In this document: positions 42,249 through 50,494 of the stretch, in pieces | Layout of the letters: the number at the start of each line of letters is the position of its first letter | How positions within the stretch are numbered: the first letter of the stretch is position 1 | Translations under genes and position numbers: made by a program | The notes under the pieces: generated by a model | What the model was told of the DNA's origin: nothing | Databases searched by the model: none | Seen by the model: only the letters and a program-made list of their open reading frames with translations | Assembly (NCBI RefSeq): GCF_021390645.1 | Contig: NZ_JAJEJT010000004.1 | Location: 930,001 to 994,000, forward strand | From: Paraburkholderia flagellata | GTDB lineage: Bacteria; Pseudomonadota; Gammaproteobacteria; Burkholderiales; Burkholderiaceae | Direction of reading: 5' to 3' | Length of the DNA stretch: 64,000 nt

Positions 42249-42583
42249 GTTGTAATGCTCCCTGCAACTGCAGGTTTGAGGCGGGCGACATGATGATTGT
42301 CAATTCTACGCTGCTGAAGCCGGGCTGCCGCTACCCACTATTGCCCAGTGCATTTGCAGGGTTGCGAGCAGCCCTGCTACTTGTTGAACTTGCACTTGCC
42401 TAGCGCCCCTCCCCACACGGCTGGTCACGCTGGCATCAAAACCATATGCAAGGCAAGAAGGAGACAAGCGTGCTCGAAGCGATAACCAATTGACAATCGA
42501 GCGGTCCGATTCGGGTCCCTGCTGTTCGGGTCGACGGTCATCACGGACCAGTCGGCACATCAAAATATTCTCAGAGACGTTCA
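42249..42583. other. Divergent promoter region, no gene seen
   Basis: The 335 bp between the LuxR-type and serine-hydrolase starts contain only out-of-frame or unsupported short frames. It likely holds both promoters; no clear palindrome was found by eye. Confidence 0.4.
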
Positions 42584-44047
42584 ATGTCTGAAAAATCCTT
42601 TCCCTGGCGCAGGTTCTTGCCCCAGAGCGCGCTTCTTGTTATGTCCCTCAGTCTGTTCGCTTGCGGAGGCGGAAGTGACGGCAGCAGCCCGGCATCAATC
42701 AAGCTGCCAGCCCTCAGCAACCTTTTTAATTGGACACAAGCCGAGAAAGTCGTTGGGTTTAGTCACAGTGCCGAGATTCTGTCCACCGAGCCCTTCAAGA
42801 GCTCGGGAAATCCGGGGAATCTCCCGGATGCTGCGTCGGCCGTAGCCGCACTTGCGGCAAATACCGTCTATCAATACGGCAAAAATCCCGATGGAACGTT
42901 GCGAACAAATAACACCGTCGATGACTACATGAATCACAACAAAATCAGCGGCCTCCTGGTCATCAAGAACGGTGCTGTCGCGCTTGAGCGATATGCCATG
43001 GGCATGGATCGCAATACCTTGTGGGATTCCAAATCTGCCGGCAAATCAGTCGTGTCAGTTCTTATGGGTGCGGCGCTCAAGGACGGCTCGATCAAAAGTC
43101 TTGATGATACGGTCGAAAAGTACGTTCCTGAACTGGCAGGCTCTGCGTATCAAGGGGTAACGCTACGCAATCTGCTTCACATGTCCTCCGGTGTCGCATG
43201 GAATGAGAACTATCTTGATTCCAGGTCGGACATTGTTGCGGTCATCAACTGCGTTGCCCACAAAACAGCCGGTTGCATTCTCAACCACATGAAGACTCTC
43301 GCGCGAGCCAAGGATGCCAACACTGGCGCACCGACGGCACAGGGTACCGTTTGGAATTACAGCACGGGGGAAGCGTTTGTCTCAGGATTGGTCGTACAGC
43401 GCGCGACCGGAATGAGCTTGTCGAAATATATCCAATCGAAGATCTGGCAGCCTTTCGGCATGGAAGCCGATGGAAATTGGTGGCTGGAATCAGACGGTGG
43501 GGTATCGTTCGGAGGTGGTGGGTTCAATGCCACTTTGCGAGACTACGGTCGATTAGGCCTTTTTGTGCTCAATAACGGCAAACTCGCAAATGGCACCAGT
43601 GTACTTCCGGATAACTGGGTTACCGACTCAACTACCTGGATAAGCCAATCCGCGGTGCCGGGTTATGCCGATAATGGTTCGTATGGGAATATGTGGTGGT
43701 TCAATCCCGCCTATGACGATGGGGTCCACAACGCCAGTCCTCTATTCACCAATATCGGCGCGCCGTTACAAAATACGACCGTACCGACAGGTGCGGTGCC
43801 CGTTCAGTCGCGTGGACCAGTCCAAGACCAACCAGGTGCCTCGTCGGATTGGACGTTTATGGCAATCGGTGTCTTTGGGCAGATGATCGCGATCAACCAG
43901 CGAGAAAATCTGGTTGTTGTTGAGTGGGGTGTGTGGGACAAGCCGGACCCGCATTGCTGCGATTCAACTGACCCCACATATATCGCTAACAATCCATACA
44001 ATGAAGAAGCCATCTTCGTCAATGCATTGACCGAAGCACTGCACTAA
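42584..44047 (+). CDS. Beta-lactamase-fold serine hydrolase, lipoprotein
   Basis: A 487-residue exported hydrolase. The lipobox LSLFAC ends at Cys27, followed by GGGSDGSS. The serine hydrolase (class C beta-lactamase/esterase) motifs are Ser151-Ala-Gly-Lys154 (SxxK) and Tyr259-Ser-Thr (the YxN position). GVSFGGGGFNATLRDYGRLG and MWWFNP follow in the C-terminal part. The layout resembles 6-aminohexanoate-dimer hydrolase and esterase EstB relatives. It is anchored in a membrane facing the periplasm or surface. Likely substrates are esters or small amides. The adjacent divergent LuxR-type gene probably controls it. Confidence 0.8.
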   Translation: MSEKSFPWRRFLPQSALLVMSLSLFACGGGSDGSSPASIKLPALSNLFNWTQAEKVVGFSHSAEILSTEPFKSSGNPGNLPDAASAVAALAANTVYQYGKNPDGTLRTNNTVDDYMNHNKISGLLVIKNGAVALERYAMGMDRNTLWDSKSAGKSVVSVLMGAALKDGSIKSLDDTVEKYVPELAGSAYQGVTLRNLLHMSSGVAWNENYLDSRSDIVAVINCVAHKTAGCILNHMKTLARAKDANTGAPTAQGTVWNYSTGEAFVSGLVVQRATGMSLSKYIQSKIWQPFGMEADGNWWLESDGGVSFGGGGFNATLRDYGRLGLFVLNNGKLANGTSVLPDNWVTDSTTWISQSAVPGYADNGSYGNMWWFNPAYDDGVHNASPLFTNIGAPLQNTTVPTGAVPVQSRGPVQDQPGASSDWTFMAIGVFGQMIAINQRENLVVVEWGVWDKPDPHCCDSTDPTYIANNPYNEEAIFVNALTEALH

Positions 44048-44213
44048 CGAGTAGAGCGCGGAGGCTTGCCGGAATGAGCCCCGCGCTGTGGCGAGACGCA
44101 GCAGCCGCCGAGGAACCGGACCCGCACTTTTGATCGCTCAATGGTCTGCGTTGCCCCAACTTCAGCTTCACGCTGTCGTGCATACTCATATTCAAACGGT
44201 CACTCGAAGCGGC

Positions 44214-44300
44214 ATCGCGCAGCGACCCGCCTTTACGCCAGCGTTCCCACATCAACGCCTTCTGGCTTTCGCTGTAATAGATCCGGCGCCTCTGTTTCAT
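44214..44300 (-). pseudogene. Fragment of an IS30-family transposase
   Basis: ATG 44300 opens MKQRRRIYYSESQKALMWER, the normal N-terminus of a Burkholderiaceae IS30-type transposase, and continues WRKGGSLRDAA for about 29 residues before the sequence loses all resemblance. No other part of the transposase and no inverted repeats are seen. It is a small relic left by a deletion. Confidence 0.6.
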
Positions 44301-44569
44301 TTGCAACACTCCCGCCGCTCATGCGACGTTCATTGTGTTGCATCGACCGGTTGAATCCGCAGTCGACTCCAGTCCCACGCCTCGCTCGGAAGCTGACATT
44401 CGCCGAATGCTGAAGCGACGGGTCGTCGATAACCGCAATGGCCGATAGCGCGATCAACGTGATTGATGCGACAAACGATTTCGGCGCATAGGGCTTAAAA
44501 TCAATCGAAGCGCCGGTCCCTTTGTGTGGGGCGGCTCGCCTTATCCCCTTCTATCAACGGCAGGCGGCC
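44301..44569. other. Intergenic stretch, no gene seen
   Basis: Contains no supported coding frame. The start of the next lipoprotein follows; its promoter is presumably here. Confidence 0.3.
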
Positions 44570-45325
44570 ATGAACACTCACGATGTACGTTACGTTCGTC
44601 CGGTGCTGGCCGCACTTTGCGGAGCATCGCTCGCAACACTCGTCGCGTGCGGCGGAAACAGTTGCTTCAGCCTTGACGGCTGTGTCGGCGGAAACGGGAT
44701 GCCAAACGTCGCCCTATCGGGCACCGCAGCTACCGGCAAGGCGCTCGCGAGCGCGGTGGTTAGCTTCAGTTGTGCTTCGGGTTCGGACTCCACACTGTCA
44801 GACGGCGGTGGACACTACAGCATTACGTTAAGCGCCACGATTCCCTGCATCCTCACCGTGAACTCTGGCGGCACGACCTTGCATTCGTTGGCATTTGCCG
44901 GCGGAACTTTCAATACGACACCCGAGACGGAACTGATGCTCGTCTACCTCGCTTCGCAACTTGGCACGAGCGAGGCCAGTCTGATTGCGGGCTTCCCGAG
45001 CAACTTGCAGTTCCAGCAGGTGCTGGCAAATCAGACCGATGTACTGGCTGCGCAATCGGCAGTCGTCACGAATCTGCAGCAACGTTATGCGGTCACGTTG
45101 ACGGCACCGGCGTTTCTGACGACGCCGTTCATCGTCGGGCAAGCAGGGGTCGACAGCGATCTCGGTGCGCTGGCGACAGCAGGCGCCATCGATGTCGATG
45201 GCATGCCCGATCCGGTTGCCGTCTCGCTGCTGTCCGCAGCGGGTCTCGCTCATCCGCTCACCGCGACGTCCACACCTTCATCCGGCACTGGCGGCACAGG
45301 CAGCGCCACCGGCGGCATGATGTGA
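44570..45325 (+). CDS. Lipoprotein of unknown function
   Basis: A 251-residue lipoprotein. The signal ends in LATLVACGG (Cys at about 25). The first mature part, with VALSGTAATGKALASAVVSF and DGGGHYSITL, resembles a carboxypeptidase-regulatory or transthyretin-like beta domain often found in such lipoproteins. The rest is a helical region (ETELMLVYLASQLGTSEASL), followed by a Ser/Thr/Gly-rich tail. ATG 44570 is preferred because the signal peptide starts there, although only a weak GGCGG lies upstream. No catalytic motif. Confidence 0.6.
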   Translation: MNTHDVRYVRPVLAALCGASLATLVACGGNSCFSLDGCVGGNGMPNVALSGTAATGKALASAVVSFSCASGSDSTLSDGGGHYSITLSATIPCILTVNSGGTTLHSLAFAGGTFNTTPETELMLVYLASQLGTSEASLIAGFPSNLQFQQVLANQTDVLAAQSAVVTNLQQRYAVTLTAPAFLTTPFIVGQAGVDSDLGALATAGAIDVDGMPDPVAVSLLSAAGLAHPLTATSTPSSGTGGTGSATGGMM

Positions 45326-45480
45326 ATTGAGGCAGTTTGAGGTTGGGTTCATCAGGCAGTGACCGGCCACGATCGGACGGAATCGTCTCGCACCCACCCT
45401 TTTCCTTAGCCGACATTCGCGGCATGAATCCCAGTTCCCTCGTCGTCGAACGCAGATCCTCAGCAGACCAGCCCGCTGCG

Positions 45481-45834
45481 TTATTGCTTCGCTGACTGGC
45501 TCGCTATTAGCAGACGTAACGGCATCAGCGGCCCGACTGGTATGTACTCGTGATCCAGCATGTTCTCTCTAGCAAGCGGCAAGGACTCCATGATGGATCT
45601 CGCCTCTGCGACGTCTCTGGTGTCCAAGAGGAAAACGGCTCCCCTGCCGTCTTCTCGCGCGTACCACTCGCGGATTTTCCCGTCGAGATAGAGTTGGACC
45701 GTCGCGCGTATCTCGGCGGGCATGACGGCCATGACCCGCTCGCGTGTTACGCCGGGCTTTGCTTTTAGTCCCGCAAACACACCTGTGATCGTTGAGGCGG
45801 AAGTTTGAGTTTGGCCGTGAGGTTGGTCAGTCAT
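45481..45834 (-). CDS. Muconolactone isomerase-like / YCII-like protein
   Basis: A 117-residue protein with AGLKAKPGVTRERVMAVMPA, VQLYLDGKIREWYAREDGRG and ESLPLARENMLDHEYIPVGP, the pattern of small dimeric alpha-beta barrel proteins related to muconolactone isomerase. AGGAG is placed seven bases before ATG 45834. It lies 69 bp downstream of the interrupted alpha/beta hydrolase on the same strand and was probably its operon partner. The catalytic role is not shown. Confidence 0.65.
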   Translation of the reverse strand: MTDQPHGQTQTSASTITGVFAGLKAKPGVTRERVMAVMPAEIRATVQLYLDGKIREWYAREDGRGAVFLLDTRDVAEARSIMESLPLARENMLDHEYIPVGPLMPLRLLIASQSAKQ

Positions 45835-46576
45835 AGGAGGGCTCCTATCTCAAATGGGTTGAAGTAAATTTCAGCCGAGGGTCCGAGTTCCGGGCGGCGT
45901 TGCTCAGATTGCGGGGTGCGCTGCTTTCTCGCGCTCGAACCTGGCGATCAGGTCGGCCAACGCTCCTGGCTCTTCGTCAGTCGTCATGTGACCACCGGCA
46001 AGACGCGCGATCTCCAACCCGAAAGGGGCCAGCCGCTTCTGCGCGAGGTCGACTTGCCGGTGCTCGAACGCGTCCTCCTCGCTCCCGCCGACGAGGAACG
46101 GGAAGCGGCCGCGGAAAGCCATGAACAGCCGGCCGAAGTCGAGGCGCTCGCCTTCGGCCTTGTGATCTGCCACGAAGCCGGCAGCCCGGCGAAGGAAGTC
46201 GTAGCCGCCGTGTCGACGCAGCGATTCGTAAACTCGTCGACCGGCCTTGTCGCGGTCCGGGAAACGCCGGGACCACATCACGCCGGCCATTGTCATGAAT
46301 ACCCCGAACGGAGCCTTCTGGGGCATCCAGTCGCCGAGTCGCCGAAGCACCGGCGTCGTCCACCAGGGATGCGAGTGGCCATCGGTGAACAGGCCTCCGT
46401 TGAACATTAGGACGCCGCGGATCACGGGTCCGCCCTCGGGCTCGCCGCGCTCCGCGCGCTCGAGCCGACGCCGCAAGTGCTCCAGAATCACGAGCGTGGA
46501 GAAGTCGAACGCGACCAGCGTCGTCGATTCGACGCCGAGTTCTCGCCAGAGCGCTTCGACGAGGTCAGCCCGCTCG

Positions 46577-46583
46577 GCCGTCG
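46577..46583. repeat. Target site duplication, left copy (GCCGTCG)
   Basis: Matches the copy at 49219-49225 exactly and flanks the IS21 element. Confidence 0.9.
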
Positions 46584-46712
46584 TGTCAGCGGGCGGCGTT
46601 ATAGAGCCAATCCGGGGGCGGCGTAATCGGGCCACCTGAGGGGCGGCGCAATGAAGCCAGTTCAGGGGCGGCGTAATCGAGCCACCTCATGGGCGGCGTA
46701 AAGAAGCCACCC
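46584..46712 (+). repeat. Five tandem-like copies of the IS21 end motif (left end)
   Basis: The motif GGGCGGCGTAATCGAGCCA occurs five times with small changes, starting near 46591, 46616, 46641, 46666 and 46691, about 25 bp apart. IS21 elements carry multiple IstA-binding sites at their ends; the number and regularity here are unusual. Confidence 0.8.
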
Positions 46713-46792
46713 TTGGGCGCCAGCGGTAGCGGGCACAAGTGCAGTTCGAACTTTCCAAGTCGGTACGCTCCGTTCTTTTGAGCGGAGCGCCT

Positions 46793-48337
46793 ATGGCCAA
46801 CAGGAGGTTCGAATTGTTTGAGTATCGTCATATCCTTGTGCGCATGCGACGCGGTGATTCCGACCGCGACATCGCGCGGCGACGCCTGATGGGCCGAGCC
46901 AAGCTTGCGGCACTACGGCAGGAAGCCCAGTCGCGAGGCTGGCTCGATCCGGCGCAGCCCATGCCGGAAGATCCCGAGATCGCCAGCGTCCTCAACAGCG
47001 TTCCGAGACAGATGCCACGCAGCAGCGTCTCGACGGTTGAGCCGTACCGCGAGCAGGTTCGCGAGTGGCTCGCCGCCGGCGTCCAGGGCACCACAATCCA
47101 TGCAGCCCTTCAGCGCAATCACGGCTATACCGGCAGTTACGATGCCGTGAAGCGCATGCTGCGCCGTCTGGCGGCCGAACGGGTCGTCAAGGCAACGACG
47201 ATCCTCGAGTTCGCGCCCGCCGAAGCCGCCCAGGTTGATTTCGGCGCCGGCCCCGTGCTCACGCACGAGTTGGGTATCCCGCTCAAGACGTGGATCTTCG
47301 TGATGACCCTGTGCTGGTCCCGGCACCAGTATGCCGAGGTCGTCCTGGACCAGACCGTCGAGACGTGGCTGGCCTGTCATCGCCGTGCCTTCGAATGGTT
47401 CGGGGGCTGTCCTTCCCGGGTGACGATCGACAACGCCAAGTGCGCGATCATCCGGCACTGCCTGCACAGTCCTGAGGTTCAGCGCTCCTACGCGGGGCTC
47501 GCCGAAGCATACGGTTTCCGCATCGACCCATGTCCGCCGCACGACCCGGCCAAGAAGGGAATCGTTGAATCCGGAGTCAAGTACGTCAAGAAGTCCTTCG
47601 TACCACTACGCGAGTTCCGCGATCTGGCCGACGCGAACCGGCAGTTGCGCGAGTGGATCATGCAGCACGCCGGCGTGCGCGATCACGGCACCACACACGA
47701 GCAACCGCTCACGCGTTTCGCGATCGAGCGGCCGCTGCTCACGCGCCTGCCCGATGTGCCGCCGGTACTGGCTGTGTGGTCCGAGGTCAAGGTGCATACG
47801 GATGGGCACGTCGTCTACAGGAAGGCGCTGTACTCCGTGCCGTTCACGCTGGTTGGCAAGCAACTGTGGCTCAAGGCCACCGACACGGTCGTGCAGGCGT
47901 TCCACCGGCACGAGCTCGTCGCCACTCATCCGAGGCTACGCAAGCCCGGGGACCGCCATACCGTGCGCGACCACCAGCCGCCCGAGGCACAGGCCTGGCT
48001 CGAGCACGATCCCCAGTGGTGTCTGGCGCGCGCGAAGGATATCGGGGCGGCCTGCCATGCCGTCATCCTCGCGATGTTCAACAACACGGTGCTGGAGAAC
48101 CTGCGCGGCGCACAGGGCATCGTGCGGCTGCGCGAGAAGGTCGGCGATGTGCGCCTGAACGCTGCGTGCGAGCGTGCGCTCGCGTTCTCCAGCCCCCAGT
48201 ATCGCACCATCAAGACGATCCTCGACAAGGGACTCGACAGCGAGGCGGCGGCGCCATCCACGACGACGGCGCCCACTGATACCTACCTGAACGGTGGCCG
48301 CTTCGGCCGCGACCTTCAATCCCTTCTGATCCATTGA
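46793..48337 (+). CDS. istA: IS21-family transposase IstA
   Basis: A 514-residue transposase. The N-terminus has a helix-turn-helix (FEYRHILVRMRRGDSDRDIA). The DDE/D catalytic residues are visible in QVDFGAG, TIDNAKCAI and GIVESGVKYVKK. The C-terminal part (DRHTVRDHQPPEAQAWLEHD) is the end-binding region. GGAG precedes ATG 46793; the in-frame extension to 46739 lies in the repeated end and is rejected. It cuts and joins DNA ends with help of IstB. Confidence 0.93.
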   Translation: MANRRFELFEYRHILVRMRRGDSDRDIARRRLMGRAKLAALRQEAQSRGWLDPAQPMPEDPEIASVLNSVPRQMPRSSVSTVEPYREQVREWLAAGVQGTTIHAALQRNHGYTGSYDAVKRMLRRLAAERVVKATTILEFAPAEAAQVDFGAGPVLTHELGIPLKTWIFVMTLCWSRHQYAEVVLDQTVETWLACHRRAFEWFGGCPSRVTIDNAKCAIIRHCLHSPEVQRSYAGLAEAYGFRIDPCPPHDPAKKGIVESGVKYVKKSFVPLREFRDLADANRQLREWIMQHAGVRDHGTTHEQPLTRFAIERPLLTRLPDVPPVLAVWSEVKVHTDGHVVYRKALYSVPFTLVGKQLWLKATDTVVQAFHRHELVATHPRLRKPGDRHTVRDHQPPEAQAWLEHDPQWCLARAKDIGAACHAVILAMFNNTVLENLRGAQGIVRLREKVGDVRLNAACERALAFSSPQYRTIKTILDKGLDSEAAAPSTTTAPTDTYLNGGRFGRDLQSLLIH

Positions 48338-48344
48338 GCCGACC

Positions 48345-49133
48345 ATGAATCCGAGTCCCGAACTGAACACCATCCTCAAGCAGCTGCGCCTCTCGGGCAT
48401 CCTCGACTCGATCGAACAGCGAAACCGTGAAGCCATTGACGGGCAACTTGCCTACACCGAGTTCCTCGCCATGTTGCTGCACGACGAAATCGCGCGGCGC
48501 GACACAAAGAAGCTGGGCGTACGGCTTGCCCGCGCCGGCTTCGCGATGGGCAAGACGCTCGAGACGTTCAACTTCGATCTGGTGCCCAAGCTGAATCGAA
48601 CCTACATCCACGATCTGGCCACCGGCCGCTACATCGACGAGAAGGTCTGCGTTCTACTGGTCGGCGGAACAGGCGTTGGCAAATCCCATCTGGCGCAGGC
48701 ACTGGGTCACTGCGCGGCCAGGCAGGGGCGTGACGTGCTGTTCATCTCGCAGACGGATCTGCTCAAGAAACTGCACGCGGCCCGCGCCACGGGCTTGTAC
48801 GAGCGCAAGTTCCAGCAGTTCGTGCGCGTGCCACTGCTCATCATCGACGACTTCGCTGTCAAACCGCTACATCCGCCCCACGACGAAGACTTCCACGATC
48901 TGATCGCCGCCAGGTACGAGCGGGCGGCTTCCATCGTCACGTCAAATCTGGATCTGAGCGAATGGGGAGACGCGTTCCCCGACAACCGCATCCTGGGCGC
49001 CGCGACGCTGGACCGGCTACGCCACGGTGCCTATCGCGTCGTGATCGAAGGTGAGAGCTTCCGCAAACCCAAACCGATGCCAGGAAGCAGTGAAAACGCG
49101 GTTGCCAAACCAGGCAAAAGACCGCATTCTTGA
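48345..49133 (+). CDS. istB: IS21-family ATP-binding protein IstB
   Basis: A 262-residue AAA+ protein of the DnaA/DnaC type with Walker A GGTGVGKS at 107-114 and Walker B LLIIDDFAV. GSSENAVAKPGKRPHS ends the protein. It follows istA by 7 bp and is translated from ATG 48345. IstB remodels target DNA and stimulates IstA. Nothing suggests inactivation. Confidence 0.93.
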   Translation: MNPSPELNTILKQLRLSGILDSIEQRNREAIDGQLAYTEFLAMLLHDEIARRDTKKLGVRLARAGFAMGKTLETFNFDLVPKLNRTYIHDLATGRYIDEKVCVLLVGGTGVGKSHLAQALGHCAARQGRDVLFISQTDLLKKLHAARATGLYERKFQQFVRVPLLIIDDFAVKPLHPPHDEDFHDLIAARYERAASIVTSNLDLSEWGDAFPDNRILGAATLDRLRHGAYRVVIEGESFRKPKPMPGSSENAVAKPGKRPHS

Positions 49134-49218
49134 GCCCGTTCGAATCTGCGCTTTACCCCCGTTTCTGCTGGCTCCATTACGGCGCCCATCCCCGGCTCGA
49201 TTACGCCGCCCCGTGACA

Positions 49219-49225
49219 GCCGTCG
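49219..49225. repeat. Target site duplication, right copy (GCCGTCG)
   Basis: Second copy of the 7-bp duplication next to the IS21 right end, whose two end-motif copies lie at about 49162-49218. Confidence 0.9.
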
Positions 49226-49678
49226 AAAACCGGTAGTCGCTCGGCTTGTCGGAGTCACCCATACCCACATAATCGAGGAACAGCTTGGGCATGGCCGACG
49301 CGCCGGGCAGGTGCGCCACCACGCTCGCCCAGCCGCTCGAGCCGTCCGGGTAGCCGGAGAGGAACGTGACTGCTCGCGCGACATCCCCCTCGCGCCGGAC
49401 GAACACGCGCAGCGACCGATGCCCGGAGCGCAGCGCTCGCGCTTGCGGATCGTATGGGACTCGGTCGCCGCCGTCGTACCAGGCGCTGAGCCCGTCCCGG
49501 ACAACGGGGATCGGATCGCTCGGGAAGTCCGAAACCGGAAGGGCCGCAGGCGACTTGGTTGAGCCCGGTCCTGCGGAAGGCAGGTTGCTTGCTGTCATGG
49601 CCGTTGCTCCTTTGTCTGACGGCCTTGACTCTATGCTTGCGTCCGGCGTAGCGCTAGCCGAGATAATCTGTACACGTC

Positions 49679-49999
49679 ATGAAGCGAAACTTCACAGTCC
49701 GCCACGGCGCTCTGGACGGCGTGGAAGCCTTCCTGAGCGTCGCGCGGCACCGCAGCTTCCGGCGCGCCACACAAGTTGCTGAACCGATGGCGTATGCCGC
49801 TGCAGGAAGACTACGCACAGCTCTCGCGACGCTCTCACCGGTGGTTCCCGGGGTCTTCTTGTATCACCCGGGCCGACGGCAGGTCCTGCCGAAGCTGCGG
49901 GCCTTCATCGACCATATCGCGCGCTTGCAGTCTCAGGGCCTTTTCGCGCCGGCGTTGCTCGGCAAGCGGCGCCGCCACGTGGACCTTGGAGCCGCATGA
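49679..49999 (+). pseudogene. LysR-family regulator remnant with internal deletion
   Basis: The frame opens MKRNFTVRHGALDGVEAFLS then VARHRSFRRA, a typical LysR N-terminus, and after about 30 residues jumps to a LysR C-terminus (SPVVPGVFLYHPGRRQVLPK, LRAFIDHIAR). Recognition helix and effector domain are missing, about 600 bp compared with a full gene. The frame is kept across the deletion, but the product cannot be a working regulator. It is divergent from the interrupted alpha/beta hydrolase, so this was probably the hydrolase operon's regulator. Confidence 0.75.
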
Positions 50000-50494
50000 G
50001 CATCTGCCGCAGGCTTTTGCGGGATCCTGTCGAACGACCGGTGTCGCCCTGGAGCGATCGACCGCAAGGGGTCGGCTACAGCCGACCACGCCAGGCAGTA
50101 GTCGGCCATCAAGCGTCATTCGCCCGCAGCGTCGCTCGGACATTCGGGCGTCGGTTCCACTCAGGATCCGGCCATTCAATTCGCGACCGTGAAGTATGGC
50201 TTGTCGCCCTCAGCCGACGTCGAATGTTGAGAACCGTGGGGCGGCTGCACATTCCTATTAGGACATTCGCAAACAGGCGTCGAGCAATGGCGGCCCCTGG
50301 CTCAGTCGAGCGAGTCCTCACGACCCTTCGGGCGTTTAGACTTGCCGAAAGCGGTTCGTCGTAAGCTGACCTGTGAGCCCCAGGCACGAGACTGGACTTG
50401 GCCGCGGGCAAGCATAGCTTCGATGCATGTGAGAGCCGCCGATACACGCCAGAGGTGTTGCACAACATCTTCATGACCGCTCGCCGACTTTACG
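50000..50494. other. Gene-poor stretch
   Basis: No frame has a ribosome site, family resemblance or consistent codon use. Some sequence resembles decayed coding DNA. Confidence 0.4.

Larger units (their letters stand above)
46584..49218 (+). mobile_element. Complete IS21-family insertion sequence
   Basis: The element starts TGTCAGCGGGCGGCG and ends with the complement of TGTCACGGGGCGGCG, so terminal repeats are imperfect but clear. It holds istA and istB in order, 7 bp apart. It is flanked by GCCGTCG at 46577-46583 and 49219-49225, a 7-bp target duplication within the usual 4-8 bp range. Both ends contain extra copies of the end motif. The structure looks intact and probably recent because the interrupted gene is otherwise undamaged. 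Confidence 0.92.
45904..49598 (-). pseudogene. Alpha/beta hydrolase split by an IS21-family element
   Basis: The 5' part (49598-49219) encodes the N-terminal domain, including FVRREGDVARAVTFLSGYPD and YVGMGDSDKPSDYRFSTA. The 3' part (46576-45904) continues ERADLVEALWRELGVESTTL and carries VAFDFSTLV at the nucleophile-elbow position and GGHMTTDEEPG with the likely catalytic His. Joining the parts with one copy of the 7-bp target duplication restores a single frame of about 350 residues, so the insertion is the only visible lesion. The fold is that of haloalkane dehalogenase/epoxide hydrolase relatives. A LysR remnant lies divergently upstream. Confidence 0.85.
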
